A stretch of DNA of 35,944 nt from positions 1 through 35,944 of the forward strand of contig JAMPDR010000019.1 of assembly GCA_023665555.1 (NCBI GenBank). Reading direction: 5' to 3'. Shown piece by piece: positions 1 to 9,500 of this stretch. The DNA is from Ruminococcus sp. (GTDB lineage: Bacteria > Bacillota > Clostridia > Oscillospirales > Acutalibacteraceae). The notes beneath the pieces are model-generated. The model worked only from the letters and a program-made list of their open reading frames with translations, made no database searches and was not told the origin of the DNA. The stretch's first letter is position 1. Each line of letters opens with the position of its first letter. The position numbers were made by a program, and so were the translations under genes.

Positions 1-740
1 TCCATTTTAGCAACCTCCTTGACTATTGTGCCAGGTTCTCTCTCAAGACTTGAAAGAACCTCAAGTTCAACACTGTATTTTTTTGCCATTTCAACCGAAC
101 GGTTGTTGAGTACCTGAGCGCCGAGAGTGGCAAGCTCAAGCATCTCGTCATATGTGATATCGTTGAGTTTCTGAGCGTTTTCGACCTTTCTGGGGTCAGC
201 TGTGAATACACCTGTTACGTCTGTGAAAATCTGACAACGGTCTGCATGAAGAACAGCGGCAATTGCAACTGCACTTGTGTCTGAACCGCCTCTGCCGAGG
301 GTCGTCAGGTCGTCGATTTTGTTGATTCCCTGGAAACCTGCAACAACAACGATTTTCTTTTTGTCAAGCTCACTTTGAAGTCTTTCAGCTTGAATGGTTT
401 CGATTCTCGCAGAACCGTATGCTTTGTTGGTTTTGAAACCGGCCTGCCAGCCGAGCAATGAAATTGCAGGACAGCCAAGCTTTTCAATTGCCATTGCAAG
501 CAGTGAAATTGAAATCTGTTCGCCTGATGTGAGGAGCATATCCATCTCTCTTTTTGAAGCCTTGGGATTGATCTCCTGTGCCTTTTCGATAAGGTCGTCG
601 GTTGTGTCGCCCTGAGCGGAAACAACAACAACAACATCGTTGCCTTGTTTATAAGTATCTGTTACAATTTTTGCAACATTCATCACTCTTTCGGCGTTCG
701 CAACGGAGGAGCCTCCGAATTTCTGAACTATAAGTGCCAT
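1..740 (-). CDS. lysC: Aspartate kinase, N-terminal part (truncated by window edge)
   Basis: Aspartate kinase phosphorylates L-aspartate with ATP, the first step towards lysine, threonine and methionine. The protein starts MALIVQKFGGSSVANAERV, the amino-acid-kinase signature, and later contains TLGRGGSDTSA and TDVTGVFTADPRKV, both typical of the family. About 246 codons are present and the reading frame is still open at base 1, so the end of the kinase domain and the regulatory ACT domains lie outside the window. The start at 740 is supported by a GGGAGG ribosome binding site a few bases upstream on the minus strand. It follows hom by 20 bp on the same strand, so the two are probably cotranscribed. 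Family identity is clear; whether it is lysine- or threonine-sensitive cannot be told. Confidence 0.95.
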   Translation of the reverse strand, partial: MALIVQKFGGSSVANAERVMNVAKIVTDTYKQGNDVVVVVSAQGDTTDDLIEKAQEINPKASKREMDMLLTSGEQISISLLAMAIEKLGCPAISLLGWQAGFKTNKAYGSARIETIQAERLQSELDKKKIVVVAGFQGINKIDDLTTLGRGGSDTSAVAIAAVLHADRCQIFTDVTGVFTADPRKVENAQKLNDITYDEMLELATLGAQVLNNRSVEMAKKYSVELEVLSSLEREPGTIVKEVAKM

Positions 741-760
741 AATTTACCTCCCGGTATAAA

Positions 761-1981
761 TTAATAATCTGTTACTCTGATTGTTGAAATTACATCAAGT
801 CCTGTTTTTTCAAGAGCCGCTGTAAGCTCTTTTTCTGCTCGTATATCAGTGATGAACATGAGTTCACCTTTCTTTTCTGTTATATCGCAAGACGGGAATG
901 TTGATGCGATCTTTTCTTTTGCAGATGCTGTGTCATCAGCCTTAACCCTGACAAACAGAGAAGTTTCAGCATCAAGATGTGAAACTGTGAAGTTTTCTTT
1001 TTCATCGCCCCAACCGAAGAATTTACGGTTGTCAGCATGAGATGCGCAGTCGATAACGTCGCCCACAACTGCACTTGCTGTTGCAAGCTTGCCCGCGCCT
1101 TTACCGTACATGAGAACATCGCCTGTTGCGTCACCTCTGACAAGGCAAGCGTTGAACACACCGTTAACACCTGCGAGCATGCTTTCTTTCTTAACAAGGG
1201 CAGGAGAAACCATGATTGAGATTTTTCCGCTTTCAAGCATTTTCGTTCTTGCAAGCAGCTTGATTACATAGCCGAGTTCACTTGCACATTCAACATCTTC
1301 AAGTGTGATTTTTGAAATGCCTTCGGTATAAACACCATCGGGATAAACATGACTTCCGAATGCAAGCGATGCAAGGATGCAAATTTTTCTGCAAGCGTCA
1401 AATCCTTCAACGTCAGCTGTGGGGTCTTTTTCAGCATAACCCTTTTCCTGTGCCAGTTTAAGCGCATCATCGAAGTTCATTTTATCCACTATCATTTTAT
1501 TTAAAATGAAGTTAGTTGTTCCGTTAAGTATACCTGCGATCTCGCTGATTCTGTTACCTGCCAGGCAACGGCTTATCGGACGAATGATGGGAATTCCACC
1601 GCCGACGCTTGCCTCAAACATAAAGTTAACGTTATTCTCTCGTGCATAGGTCAGAAGTTCATAACCTTTTTTTGCAACAAGTTCTTTGTTTGAAGTTACA
1701 ACATGTTTACCTTTTTTCAAACACTTTGAAACGAATTCAAAAGCAGGATTAACACCGCCCATTGTTTCAACAACAATGTCAACGGTATCATCATTCAGAA
1801 TGTCATCGAAATTTTTTGTCATCAGCGACGCAAACTCACTGCCTTCAAAATCTCTGATGTCAAGGATATATTTAAGCGTTAAATCAACATTGCTGTTACC
1901 CTTGATAACTTCGGCATTTTTTGTGATAACTTCGGCAACACCTGAACCGACAACACCAAAGCCTAAAATTGCAACATTCAT
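761..1981 (-). CDS. hom: Homoserine dehydrogenase with C-terminal ACT domain
   Basis: This NAD(P)-dependent enzyme reduces aspartate semialdehyde to homoserine at the threonine/methionine branch. The 406-residue protein has the Rossmann motif GFGVVGSG at residues 7-14, the catalytic-domain block NGTTNFIL, and EKGYAEKDPTADVEGFDACR, characteristic of the family. An ACT-like domain occupies roughly the last 70 residues, suggesting feedback control by threonine. The frame is open back to 2122, but I choose 1981 because GGAGG lies 8 bases upstream and the Rossmann fold begins immediately. Length is normal. It heads a hom-lysC operon running off the left edge. Confidence 0.95.
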   Translation of the reverse strand: MNVAILGFGVVGSGVAEVITKNAEVIKGNSNVDLTLKYILDIRDFEGSEFASLMTKNFDDILNDDTVDIVVETMGGVNPAFEFVSKCLKKGKHVVTSNKELVAKKGYELLTYARENNVNFMFEASVGGGIPIIRPISRCLAGNRISEIAGILNGTTNFILNKMIVDKMNFDDALKLAQEKGYAEKDPTADVEGFDACRKICILASLAFGSHVYPDGVYTEGISKITLEDVECASELGYVIKLLARTKMLESGKISIMVSPALVKKESMLAGVNGVFNACLVRGDATGDVLMYGKGAGKLATASAVVGDVIDCASHADNRKFFGWGDEKENFTVSHLDAETSLFVRVKADDTASAKEKIASTFPSCDITEKKGELMFITDIRAEKELTAALEKTGLDVISTIRVTDY

Positions 1982-2008
1982 TTTATACACCTCCGTTATA
2001 TTAATAGA

Positions 2009-2064
2009 CTGCAATGAACCATGAATCCGGAAGATTGCAGATTTATATAAATACAATATTATCA
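2009..2064 (-). promoter_or_regulatory. hom promoter (extended -10) and leader hairpin
   Basis: On the minus strand TGATAATAT at 2064-2056 is an extended -10 element; the -35 region is poor. Downstream, CTGCAAT (2034-2040 on the plus strand read in reverse) and ATTGCAG (2009-2015) form a 7-bp inverted repeat in the short leader just ahead of the hom ribosome binding site. The hairpin could be regulatory or incidental. Confidence 0.4.
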
Positions 2065-2121
2065 TATTTTGTCGTTTTATAAAAGTCTTTACGTCAAAAA
2101 AATTATATTTTGTTAAATCCA

Positions 2122-2150
2122 TTGATTTTATTCGCTCTGTGGGGTAATAT
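2122..2150 (+). promoter_or_regulatory. Sigma-A-type promoter for the 2252-4671 operon
   Basis: TTGATT (2122-2127) and TAATAT (2145-2150) are separated by exactly 17 bases. The transcript would begin near 2157 and carry a leader of about 95 nt containing a 7-bp inverted repeat (AAAGCAG 2182-2188 / CTGCTTT 2223-2229). Confidence 0.55.
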
Positions 2151-2251
2151 AATATAAATATATAACAAAAATTTACAGTTAAAAGCAGGTTTTCAGGCTC
2201 GATTTTTTTGTTGATCTCAGTTCTGCTTTCAAAACGGAAAGGGTGTTGTTT

Positions 2252-3487
2252 ATGAAGGATGTTGAAAAAAGGCGAAACACATTAATTAATTTTCTCTACT
2301 TCGCCATGATACTTGCAATCGTTGTTGTTGCATTGCGGTATGCGGTCGGAGTATGTCTGCCGTTCATAATTGCATTTGTAGTTGCGGCGGTACTGCAAAA
2401 GCCGAAAAACTTCATCGTCAGAAAAACTCCTTTGAAAAAAGGTGCCGCATCCGGTATTTGTGTTTTGCTGACAATTGTTATCATTGTTTCGCTTATTGCT
2501 CTTATTGGTGTGCGGGTGTCGACTGAAATCAAAGGGTTCATTGATTATATCATGATTCAACTTCAAGATTTTGACAAAGTTATTGATAACGTTGAAAATT
2601 GGATTATGAATCTTGTAAATTCTGCACCGGAATTTTTGAGAAAGACGCTTAATGAAAGCGTAACGCAGATGTTTGCTCAACTTCGCGATTCAATGAGCGG
2701 AAACAGTGATGAACTTGCATCGCAGATTAAAAATGGAATCGGCGGCAATTTCAGCCTTTCATGGATAACCACTCCGATAAATGGAGTTATCTCAACAGCA
2801 AAGCAGCTTCCGTCAGTTTTTGTTTCGGTTATTATTTCGCTTGTTGCCTGCTGTTTTATGACAAGTGAATTCCCGGAAATTATCAATTTCTTCAAACTTC
2901 AGTTCCCGGAGAACAGACGTAAGGATCTTTCAAGAGCAAAAGTAATTTTGAAGGACTCGCTCGGAAAAATGGCAAAGGCTTATGCGCTCATAATTGTTGT
3001 TACATTCGTTGAAATGAGTATAGGCCTGACTATTTTAAAACTGCTTCACGTTTTTGATTCTTCATATATTATTCTTATTGCGGCGGCAACTGCTATTGTT
3101 GATATTCTGCCGGTTCTCGGAACAGGTACAGTACTTATGCCGTGGGCATTATATTCATTCATCATTGGCAATGTCGGCATGGGAATAGGCTTGATCGTTA
3201 TTTATGCCGCAATCTCAATTATTCGTCAGGTTATTGAACCGAAACTCGTTGCCGGTCAGCTCGGACTTTCGCCGATTGTCACAATTGCAGCACTCTATTT
3301 CGGTTTGAAACTGTTCGGCGTTCTTGGAATGTTTGTAACACCGCTTCTGGTTATCATGCTTAAGCTGCTTAACGATGAGGGTATTGTTAAACTTTGGAAA
3401 TCTCCTGCAAAGGTTAAAGCTGCTCAGGCTGAAACTGAAAAGGCAAAACCCGAAGATAAGCCTGAAGAAAACGAAACGGAGAACTGA
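2252..3487 (+). CDS. AI-2E family (YtvI-like) integral membrane protein
   Basis: A 411-residue polytopic membrane protein of the AI-2E transporter/UPF0118 family (PF01594). Two N-terminal hydrophobic segments (about residues 10-45 and 60-90) are followed by a polar middle region (about 95-185) and a C-terminal membrane half with the family block VDILPVLGTG and IRQVIEPKLVAGQLGLSP. The pattern resembles the sporulation protein YtvI; others in the family export quorum-sensing molecules or Na+, so the substrate is unknown. The C-terminus is a short charged tail rich in Lys, Glu and Pro. I start at ATG 2252, 9 bases after GGAAAGG; the GTG at 2243 overlaps that site. The PI-PLC gene starts 2 bp after its stop, so they are one operon. 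Confidence 0.85.
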   Translation: MKDVEKRRNTLINFLYFAMILAIVVVALRYAVGVCLPFIIAFVVAAVLQKPKNFIVRKTPLKKGAASGICVLLTIVIIVSLIALIGVRVSTEIKGFIDYIMIQLQDFDKVIDNVENWIMNLVNSAPEFLRKTLNESVTQMFAQLRDSMSGNSDELASQIKNGIGGNFSLSWITTPINGVISTAKQLPSVFVSVIISLVACCFMTSEFPEIINFFKLQFPENRRKDLSRAKVILKDSLGKMAKAYALIIVVTFVEMSIGLTILKLLHVFDSSYIILIAAATAIVDILPVLGTGTVLMPWALYSFIIGNVGMGIGLIVIYAAISIIRQVIEPKLVAGQLGLSPIVTIAALYFGLKLFGVLGMFVTPLLVIMLKLLNDEGIVKLWKSPAKVKAAQAETEKAKPEDKPEENETEN

Positions 3488-3489
3488 TT

Positions 3490-4671
3490 ATGTCGATAAA
3501 AAAGATACTCTCTGTTTTACTGACAGTTCTATTGATATGTTCGCTTACGATTACGGCTTTTGCTGCTGATCAGCAGGTCGGCGGAGCAAATTGGATGAGT
3601 ACTGTTGACGGCAACAAAAAAATCACTTCAATAAATATTCCCGGCACTCACGACAGTGCCACAAGGAATAATTCAATTGCATTGATATCGACAACGCAGA
3701 ACCTTTCAATAATGCAGCAGCTTAATGCAGGTGTGCGATATCTTGATATCCGTGCGAAAAAGACAAATAACAATTACATCTCAGTACATGGCATCTCAAA
3801 TAATAAAACAAGCTACGGTGTTTTGTCGCAGAATCTCACAATCGGAGATATCATTAAAGAATGTAAAGATTTTTTATATAACAATCCGGGTGAAACCATT
3901 CTTTTTAAATTGAAAGAGGACAGCGGAAACGCAAAAGAAGCATTTTACACAGACTTTTACAAAAAGTATATCGCGGATGATAAGGATGCATGGTTTACCG
4001 AAAACAGAATTCCGACCCTTGACGAAGTGAGAGGAAAGATTGTTCTGCTCAGACATGCAAGCCTTGATTATACACTCTTCAATGACACGAACAGCGGAAT
4101 AGACTTCGGTGACTATCCATATATCGAGGAAAAGGAAGTCGGAAACTTCAAAACGGAATATATGGCAACGTCATGTTTCTATGAGATTATTGATGCCTTT
4201 GAGGATGTTGATGAATTTATTGAAGTTGATGATGAATGGTATCATGCAATGAAAATGCCGTTTTCATTTGGCAAAATGCTGGTTGAGGATGCATATCAAC
4301 TCAGCCCGAAGAAAAAGATTCAAGCGATTGAAATGTTCCTTGACGGAGAATATGAAAACGATGACACCTGTTTCAATATCTGCAATACCAATTCATCAGA
4401 TTCATCTTATCCCGAAAAGAATGCTGTGATAATCAATGAGTTTTTGTCTGACTATGAGTTTGTTGCAGATAAAAAATACGGTGTTATGTGCATGGATTTT
4501 GTGACACATGAACTTGCCGAAAAGGTGTATATGACAAACATTGGCAGTATGATAAATGAACCGAACAAACCGGTTGAAGTGGGTAGCTTTTATGCCGGTT
4601 TCGGACTTTGGGGTGAACAGATTAAGAAGATAAATGACTTTATTTTGAGAATATGTTTATTGTTTAAATAA
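3490..4671 (+). CDS. Secreted phosphatidylinositol-specific phospholipase C-like protein
   Basis: The 393-residue protein has a signal peptide (residues 1 to about 25, Lys-rich start, hydrophobic core, AFAAD cleavage region) and a bacterial PI-PLC X domain. Visible hallmarks are INIPGTHDSAT with the likely catalytic His54, RYLDIRAKK with Asp86/Arg88, YISVHG with His100, FLYNNPGETILFKLKED, and TLDEVRGKIVLLRH. The family cleaves phosphatidylinositol or GPI-type lipids by acid-base catalysis, so the enzyme would act outside the cell; the substrate here is unproven. The start has ACGGAGA upstream and lies 2 bp after the previous gene. The last 25 residues (LWGEQIKKINDFILRICLLF) form a hydrophobic/aromatic tail resembling the ends of other secreted proteins in this window. 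Confidence 0.85.
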   Translation: MSIKKILSVLLTVLLICSLTITAFAADQQVGGANWMSTVDGNKKITSINIPGTHDSATRNNSIALISTTQNLSIMQQLNAGVRYLDIRAKKTNNNYISVHGISNNKTSYGVLSQNLTIGDIIKECKDFLYNNPGETILFKLKEDSGNAKEAFYTDFYKKYIADDKDAWFTENRIPTLDEVRGKIVLLRHASLDYTLFNDTNSGIDFGDYPYIEEKEVGNFKTEYMATSCFYEIIDAFEDVDEFIEVDDEWYHAMKMPFSFGKMLVEDAYQLSPKKKIQAIEMFLDGEYENDDTCFNICNTNSSDSSYPEKNAVIINEFLSDYEFVADKKYGVMCMDFVTHELAEKVYMTNIGSMINEPNKPVEVGSFYAGFGLWGEQIKKINDFILRICLLFK

Positions 4672-4674
4672 CCA

Positions 4675-4707
4675 AAAACTGGCTGTCGTAAATAGGCAGT
4701 CAGTTTT
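4675..4707 (+). terminator. Hairpin terminator after PI-PLC gene
   Basis: AAAACTGGCTG (4675-4685) pairs with CAGTCAGTTTT (4697-4707), with one G-U pair on the plus strand that would be a mismatch on the minus strand. The run of T is inside the stem end rather than after it, so termination may be modest. It lies 4 bases after the stop codon. Confidence 0.5.
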
Positions 4708-4822
4708 GGTATGTGATTAAAATATGTGTTGAGTTTAAGATGATGTCTGCAATTATGTTTTGCATTTGTTTTGACATCATGTCCGTAGTTGCTAATCACA
4801 GTTGATTGCACATAAAATAAAG

Positions 4823-4848
4823 GGTCGCAGAGATTTTTCTCTGCGACC
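4823..4848 (-). terminator. Rho-independent terminator of the MATE gene
   Basis: A perfect 11-bp stem, GGTCGCAGAGA (4823-4833) and TCTCTGCGACC (4838-4848), has a 4-nt loop. On the minus strand it is followed by CTTTATTTTATG, a T-rich tract. It sits 22 bp beyond the MATE stop codon. Confidence 0.75.
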
Positions 4849-4870
4849 TCGATTATTTAGTCTTAACTTT

Positions 4871-6271
4871 TTATTCATTAGCAGCCTGTTCCTGTGTTTC
4901 ATCAACTGAATTTTGCTTTTCGCCGACCTTCAAAATAACATTCTTGTATACATATATATAGCACAGAACGCTGACGACAAGAGAAACTGCTTCGGCAATC
5001 GGAAATGCAAGCCATACTCTGTCGAGGATACCTGTTTTGGAAAGGAAGTATGCAACAGGGATGAGAACTATAAGTTGACGTGCAATTGAAACAATCATTG
5101 AGAAGTAGCTTTTGCCGATAGCCTGGAAAACAGAGCCGATACAGATGCAGAAGCCTGCGATTATAAATGAACAACTGATTGTTTTCAGTGCGGGAACACC
5201 AATTGCCATCAAATCATCTGATGCATCAAACAGACTGAGCATTGTTTCGGGAATTAACCACATCAAAAGTGTTCCGACTGCCATGATTGAGCAAGCTAAG
5301 ATAAGACTGAATTTGACGGTTTTTGTCATTCTCTGCCTGTTGCCTGCACCGTAGTTATAGGCGATGATCGGAATCGTTCCGTTGTTAAGTCCGAATATCG
5401 GCATAAAGATGAAGCTTTGAAGTTTGAAATAAATTCCGAACACTGCTGCTGCTGTGTCTGTAAAACCGAGAAGAATCTTGTTCATTGCATATGTCATAAC
5501 AGAACCGATACCTACCATGATGATTGACGGAATACCGATTTTGTATATTTCACCGATCATTTTGCCGCTCGGCTTGAAACCTTTGAATTTAAGGCTGATT
5601 TCCTTGTTAAAGAAGTGGTTGAGAATCAGGCCTGCGATGAATGCGACAATCTGTCCTGTAACTGTTGCGATTGCTGCACCTTTTGCCTCAAGGCGCGGAA
5701 ACGGTCCAAGACCGAGAATCAGTAACGGGTCGAGAATGATGTTGATAAGCGCACCGATAAGTTGAGTTGCCATCGAAAGAGTGGTTCTTCCCGTTGACTG
5801 CATCAGTCTTTCACATGTGACCTGACCGAACACACCGAATGAGAATATACAGCATACTGAAAGGTAGTCAACACCGTATGCATAAATAGGAGAGTCCGGT
5901 GAAATTTGAGAATTGAAGAACAGTTTTGTTCCGAATATACCGAAAAGTATAAAAAGTAACGTATTGACGAATGCAAGGAACATACCGTTTGATGCAACAG
6001 TATTTGCCTTGTCATAGTCTTTTTCTCCAAGACTTCTTGAAAGCAGAGCGTTGACACCGACACCGGTTCCGGTTGCAAAGCCTATCATGAGATTCTGCAT
6101 GGGAAATGCGAGTGAAACAGCCGTCAGTGCATCCTGGCTGACTCTGGAAACAAAAACGCTGTCAACAACATTGTAAAGTGCTTGGACGAGCATTGAAATC
6201 ATCATCGGCAAAGACATTGAGATGATCAGTCTGCCGATGGGCATTACACCCATTTTGTTTTCTTTTTTCAT
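4871..6271 (-). CDS. MATE-family multidrug/Na+ antiporter
   Basis: A 466-residue, twelve-helix MATE protein of the NorM/DinF superfamily, which exports cationic drugs or metabolites in exchange for Na+ or H+. The N-terminus MGVMPIGRLIISMSLPMMIS is typical, as are the ALYNVVDSVFVSRVSQDALTA block and the second-half repeat FGLNNGTIPIIAYNYGAGN. Length is normal. The start at 6271 has AAGGAG 9 bases upstream. A C-terminal tail of about 20 polar residues follows the last helix. It stands alone between a convergent plus-strand operon and a divergent phosphatase gene, with no regulator next to it, so no substrate can be inferred. Confidence 0.92.
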   Translation of the reverse strand: MKKENKMGVMPIGRLIISMSLPMMISMLVQALYNVVDSVFVSRVSQDALTAVSLAFPMQNLMIGFATGTGVGVNALLSRSLGEKDYDKANTVASNGMFLAFVNTLLFILFGIFGTKLFFNSQISPDSPIYAYGVDYLSVCCIFSFGVFGQVTCERLMQSTGRTTLSMATQLIGALINIILDPLLILGLGPFPRLEAKGAAIATVTGQIVAFIAGLILNHFFNKEISLKFKGFKPSGKMIGEIYKIGIPSIIMVGIGSVMTYAMNKILLGFTDTAAAVFGIYFKLQSFIFMPIFGLNNGTIPIIAYNYGAGNRQRMTKTVKFSLILACSIMAVGTLLMWLIPETMLSLFDASDDLMAIGVPALKTISCSFIIAGFCICIGSVFQAIGKSYFSMIVSIARQLIVLIPVAYFLSKTGILDRVWLAFPIAEAVSLVVSVLCYIYVYKNVILKVGEKQNSVDETQEQAANE

Positions 6272-6323
6272 TTTTTGGAACTCCTTAAAACGGAAAAATT
6301 TTGTTATCTCTTTTCAATACATA

Positions 6324-6332
6324 ATTATAACA
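6324..6332 (-). promoter_or_regulatory. Extended -10 promoter of the MATE gene
   Basis: On the minus strand the sequence reads TGTTATAAT, an extended -10 element about 50 bp upstream of the MATE start. No convincing -35 hexamer is seen. Confidence 0.45.
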
Positions 6333-6504
6333 TCTATATATGTGTGTTTCCATTGCTTTTATGTAGATTTTAACAAATTTTAGTCGAGCGCTTTTGTGCA
6401 TAATTCCAATGCTTTGTTTATTTTTACTAAAAAAACACTTTAATATTTGTAATCTAAAATATATAAAATTAATAAGATTTAGCTTCAATTTTAATAGACA
6501 TTTG

Positions 6505-6555
6505 TGGTATAATGACTAAGCTAAAACTTCACGGCGGCAAACTGAATTTTGCCGC
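6505..6555 (+). promoter_or_regulatory. Extended -10 promoter and leader hairpin of the metallophosphatase gene
   Basis: TGGTATAAT (6505-6513) is an extended -10 box. About 20 bases later GCGGCAAA (6534-6541) and TTTGCCGC (6548-6555) form a perfect 8-bp hairpin in the short leader, ending about 10 bases before the GAGGAGG ribosome binding site. The hairpin may stabilise the mRNA or influence initiation. Confidence 0.5.
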
Positions 6556-6580
6556 TAAAATTATTGAGGAGGAAATCAAC

Positions 6581-9500
6581 ATGAGGAAAGCAAAAAAAAT
6601 TCTTGCTGTGATTCTTGCTTTGGTAATGATTATCTGTGTTTCGCAGGTGTCAACCTTTGCTGAACTCGGCAGTGAGAAGGTAGTAAATTCTCTTCCTTTC
6701 GCTCAGATGTCGGATCTTCATTATTATCCGGAAAAACTTATGGGCGATAAGGGCGAAGCATGGCAAAACTTTTCAAGGCTTGAATCAAAAATGTATACGG
6801 AGTCTGAACAGATCATCCGAACAGGTCTTGACACCTTGGTTGCAAGAACGAAGGAAACAGGAATCAAATATGTCCTGCTTTCAGGCGACCTGACAAAAGA
6901 CAGTGAATATGAAGCACATATCGGTCTTGCAAAGATACTTAAGGAATATCAGGACAGATATGACATCAAGTTCATTGTAACAAACGGTAACCATGACATT
7001 AACACAACAAATGCCTGCACATTTGAAAACGGCAAAAAAGAGCAGACGAGAGCAATCACTGCTGCTGAATTTGTTCAGGTTTATGCTGAGTTTGGTTTCA
7101 ATGATGCAATCGCAAGATATGCTTATCCGGAAAACGGTGATAAGATTCAGGGTGCGCTTTCATATGTTACAGACCTTGACGGCGATTATCGCCTTATTGT
7201 AATCGACAGCAACAAGTATTCATTCGATGAGCCTATTAAAGCTCAGACAGACGGTATGGTAACAGAAGAACTCATGCAGTGGGTTAAAGTTCAGATCGAT
7301 GCTGCAAATGCTGACGGTGAAGTGCCGATGGTTATGCTTCATCACGGTTTGGCTGCCCACATGAAAACTGAGCCTTCAATCACATTCGCATTCCCGCTTG
7401 ATGATTACATGCCCGTTGCAGAGCAGCTTGCTGAATGGGGAATCCACTATGTTTTCACAGGACATCTTCACACAAATGATGCGTCGGCAACAATCAATGA
7501 TGACGGCGAACCGCTCTACGACTTTGAGGCGGCTTCACTGACAGGTTTCCCGAACAACTACCGTGAATTCATTATTGAAACCAAGGCGAGTGGTGAAACT
7601 CAAATCACAACTGATGCAATCGATTTTGACGATGTTGCACAGTTTACATTCGACGGCGTTACATACGACAACAACTCATATAAGTATAAGGCTTTTGATA
7701 TCTGCTTTGGCGGTGGAATGAGCGAGGACGGAAAAGCCAATGTTACATCTTTCCTGCTTGGCATCGTCAAAAACTATGTAGGACCTTATCTTACTCAGAT
7801 CACTGAAGCAGGCGGTGTTGTACCGTTCTTGAAAACAATGAATATCGACCTTGAGGGCATCCTCAAAGGATTCCTTGAGCCGTACATCGGTGACGGATTC
7901 AAAATCGGTTCATACAACATTTTCTCTGTTGATAATCTCATGTGGTTCATTAATGACCTTTGTGATCAGATTTCAACCCTTTATATCGACAATCCTGATA
8001 ATCTCTATGATCTTCTTGAGGATGTTATCAATCAGCTTGCAACGATTGAAGTTTCCGATCAGCCTTGCACGAAGTTCATTGAAAAATTCGGCTTTGGCGA
8101 TGCATCAAAACCGGGCAACCTTGGTGATGCAGTACTTAGTGCAATGTATTATTGGTACACAGGTAACGAGGATATTTCCGATGATGCGTTTGTTCAGGAT
8201 GTTCTTGATAAACTGGAAAACGGCGATACGGCTCACAGAATTTTCTATAAGCTGCTTGACCTGCTTATTGGTGACATTGTTGAAGATGGACTTCTTTCAA
8301 AACTTGAAATAAGAGTTGATAAACTTCTTGCTGATAAGGGACTTCAGAAGAAGATGGGTGAGGGTATAAACTACCTTCTAAGCTATGTTCTCAAAGGCGA
8401 CTTCACATACATGAACCTTGTGAATATAATTTTCGCACTTGAAGTTCTTCCGTATTCAAGCATTTATGATATTCTTGATCAACTGCTTTTGCAGAAATAT
8501 CTTACGGAAAGTCAGCTTGAATCAATTGGTATTTTCGTTGCATATGTTCTTGAGGACTTCTCAACCGATGTTAATCCGAAGCTTCATGGTGACTATGACA
8601 CAACATATTCTTCAGCTAAGTGCGAAGTTGTTGCAAATCAGGAAAATTACCGCATGCCTACAATGGTAAGCGTAACAATGGGCGAGGACTCAAAAACTCA
8701 GGCAACTGTCAACTGGTTCTCTAAATTCTCACTTGAAGATACTGATATCGAAATATATAAGGCAGACAGTGAGCCTAAGTTCACAGGCAAAGCAACAACG
8801 AATGCAGATTTCACAATTGAAACTGAATCAAAGAGTGTTGTAAGATCGTTCCCAGGTATTGACCTTGGCATATTCGGACTTTTCCAATATGAGTTCGATA
8901 TGCAGCAGCATACAGTTTCACTTTCAAATCTTGAAGCAGGTTCAACCTATTATTATCGCGTCGGTAACGAAGAATATGGTTGGTGGAGTCAGACAGGTAC
9001 GATAACAACCGCAGATGGCAGCAACAAAGTTACATTCCTGCATATGACCGACCCACAATCGCAGAACGCAAAGCAATACAACAGAGCATGGGCAAATGTT
9101 CTTGAAACAGCTTATGACATCTATCCCGATGCAAAGTTCATCATCAACACAGGCGACCTTGTTGACCATGGCGACAACAACAAGCAGTGGCAATATATGT
9201 TTGACTGCGGTGCATCAAGCCTTATGAATACATATTTGATGCCTGTTTCCGGCAATCATGAGGGCAAGGGCACAAATGCAACGGCAAACTACTTTGTTCT
9301 TCCGAACATGCCTGAGCAGGATACAACAACAGGTGTTTACTATTCATTTGACTATAACAACGTTCACATTGCGGTTCTGAACACAAATAACCTCAACGAT
9401 GATGAATCACTTTCAACAGACCAGGTAGAATGGCTCAAGTCTGACATGGCAAAGAGTGATGCTCAATGGAAGTTCGTTGCAATCCACAAGGCAATCTATT

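Noticed and set aside
4713-4799. GTGATTA/TAATCAC and GATGTC/GACATC inverted repeats as a structured RNA
   Set aside because: Short arms across 87 bases, no promoter, and no second copy for comparison.
7851-8312. 153-codon frame inside the large phosphatase gene
   Set aside because: Shadow of the continuous main reading frame; no independent start signal.
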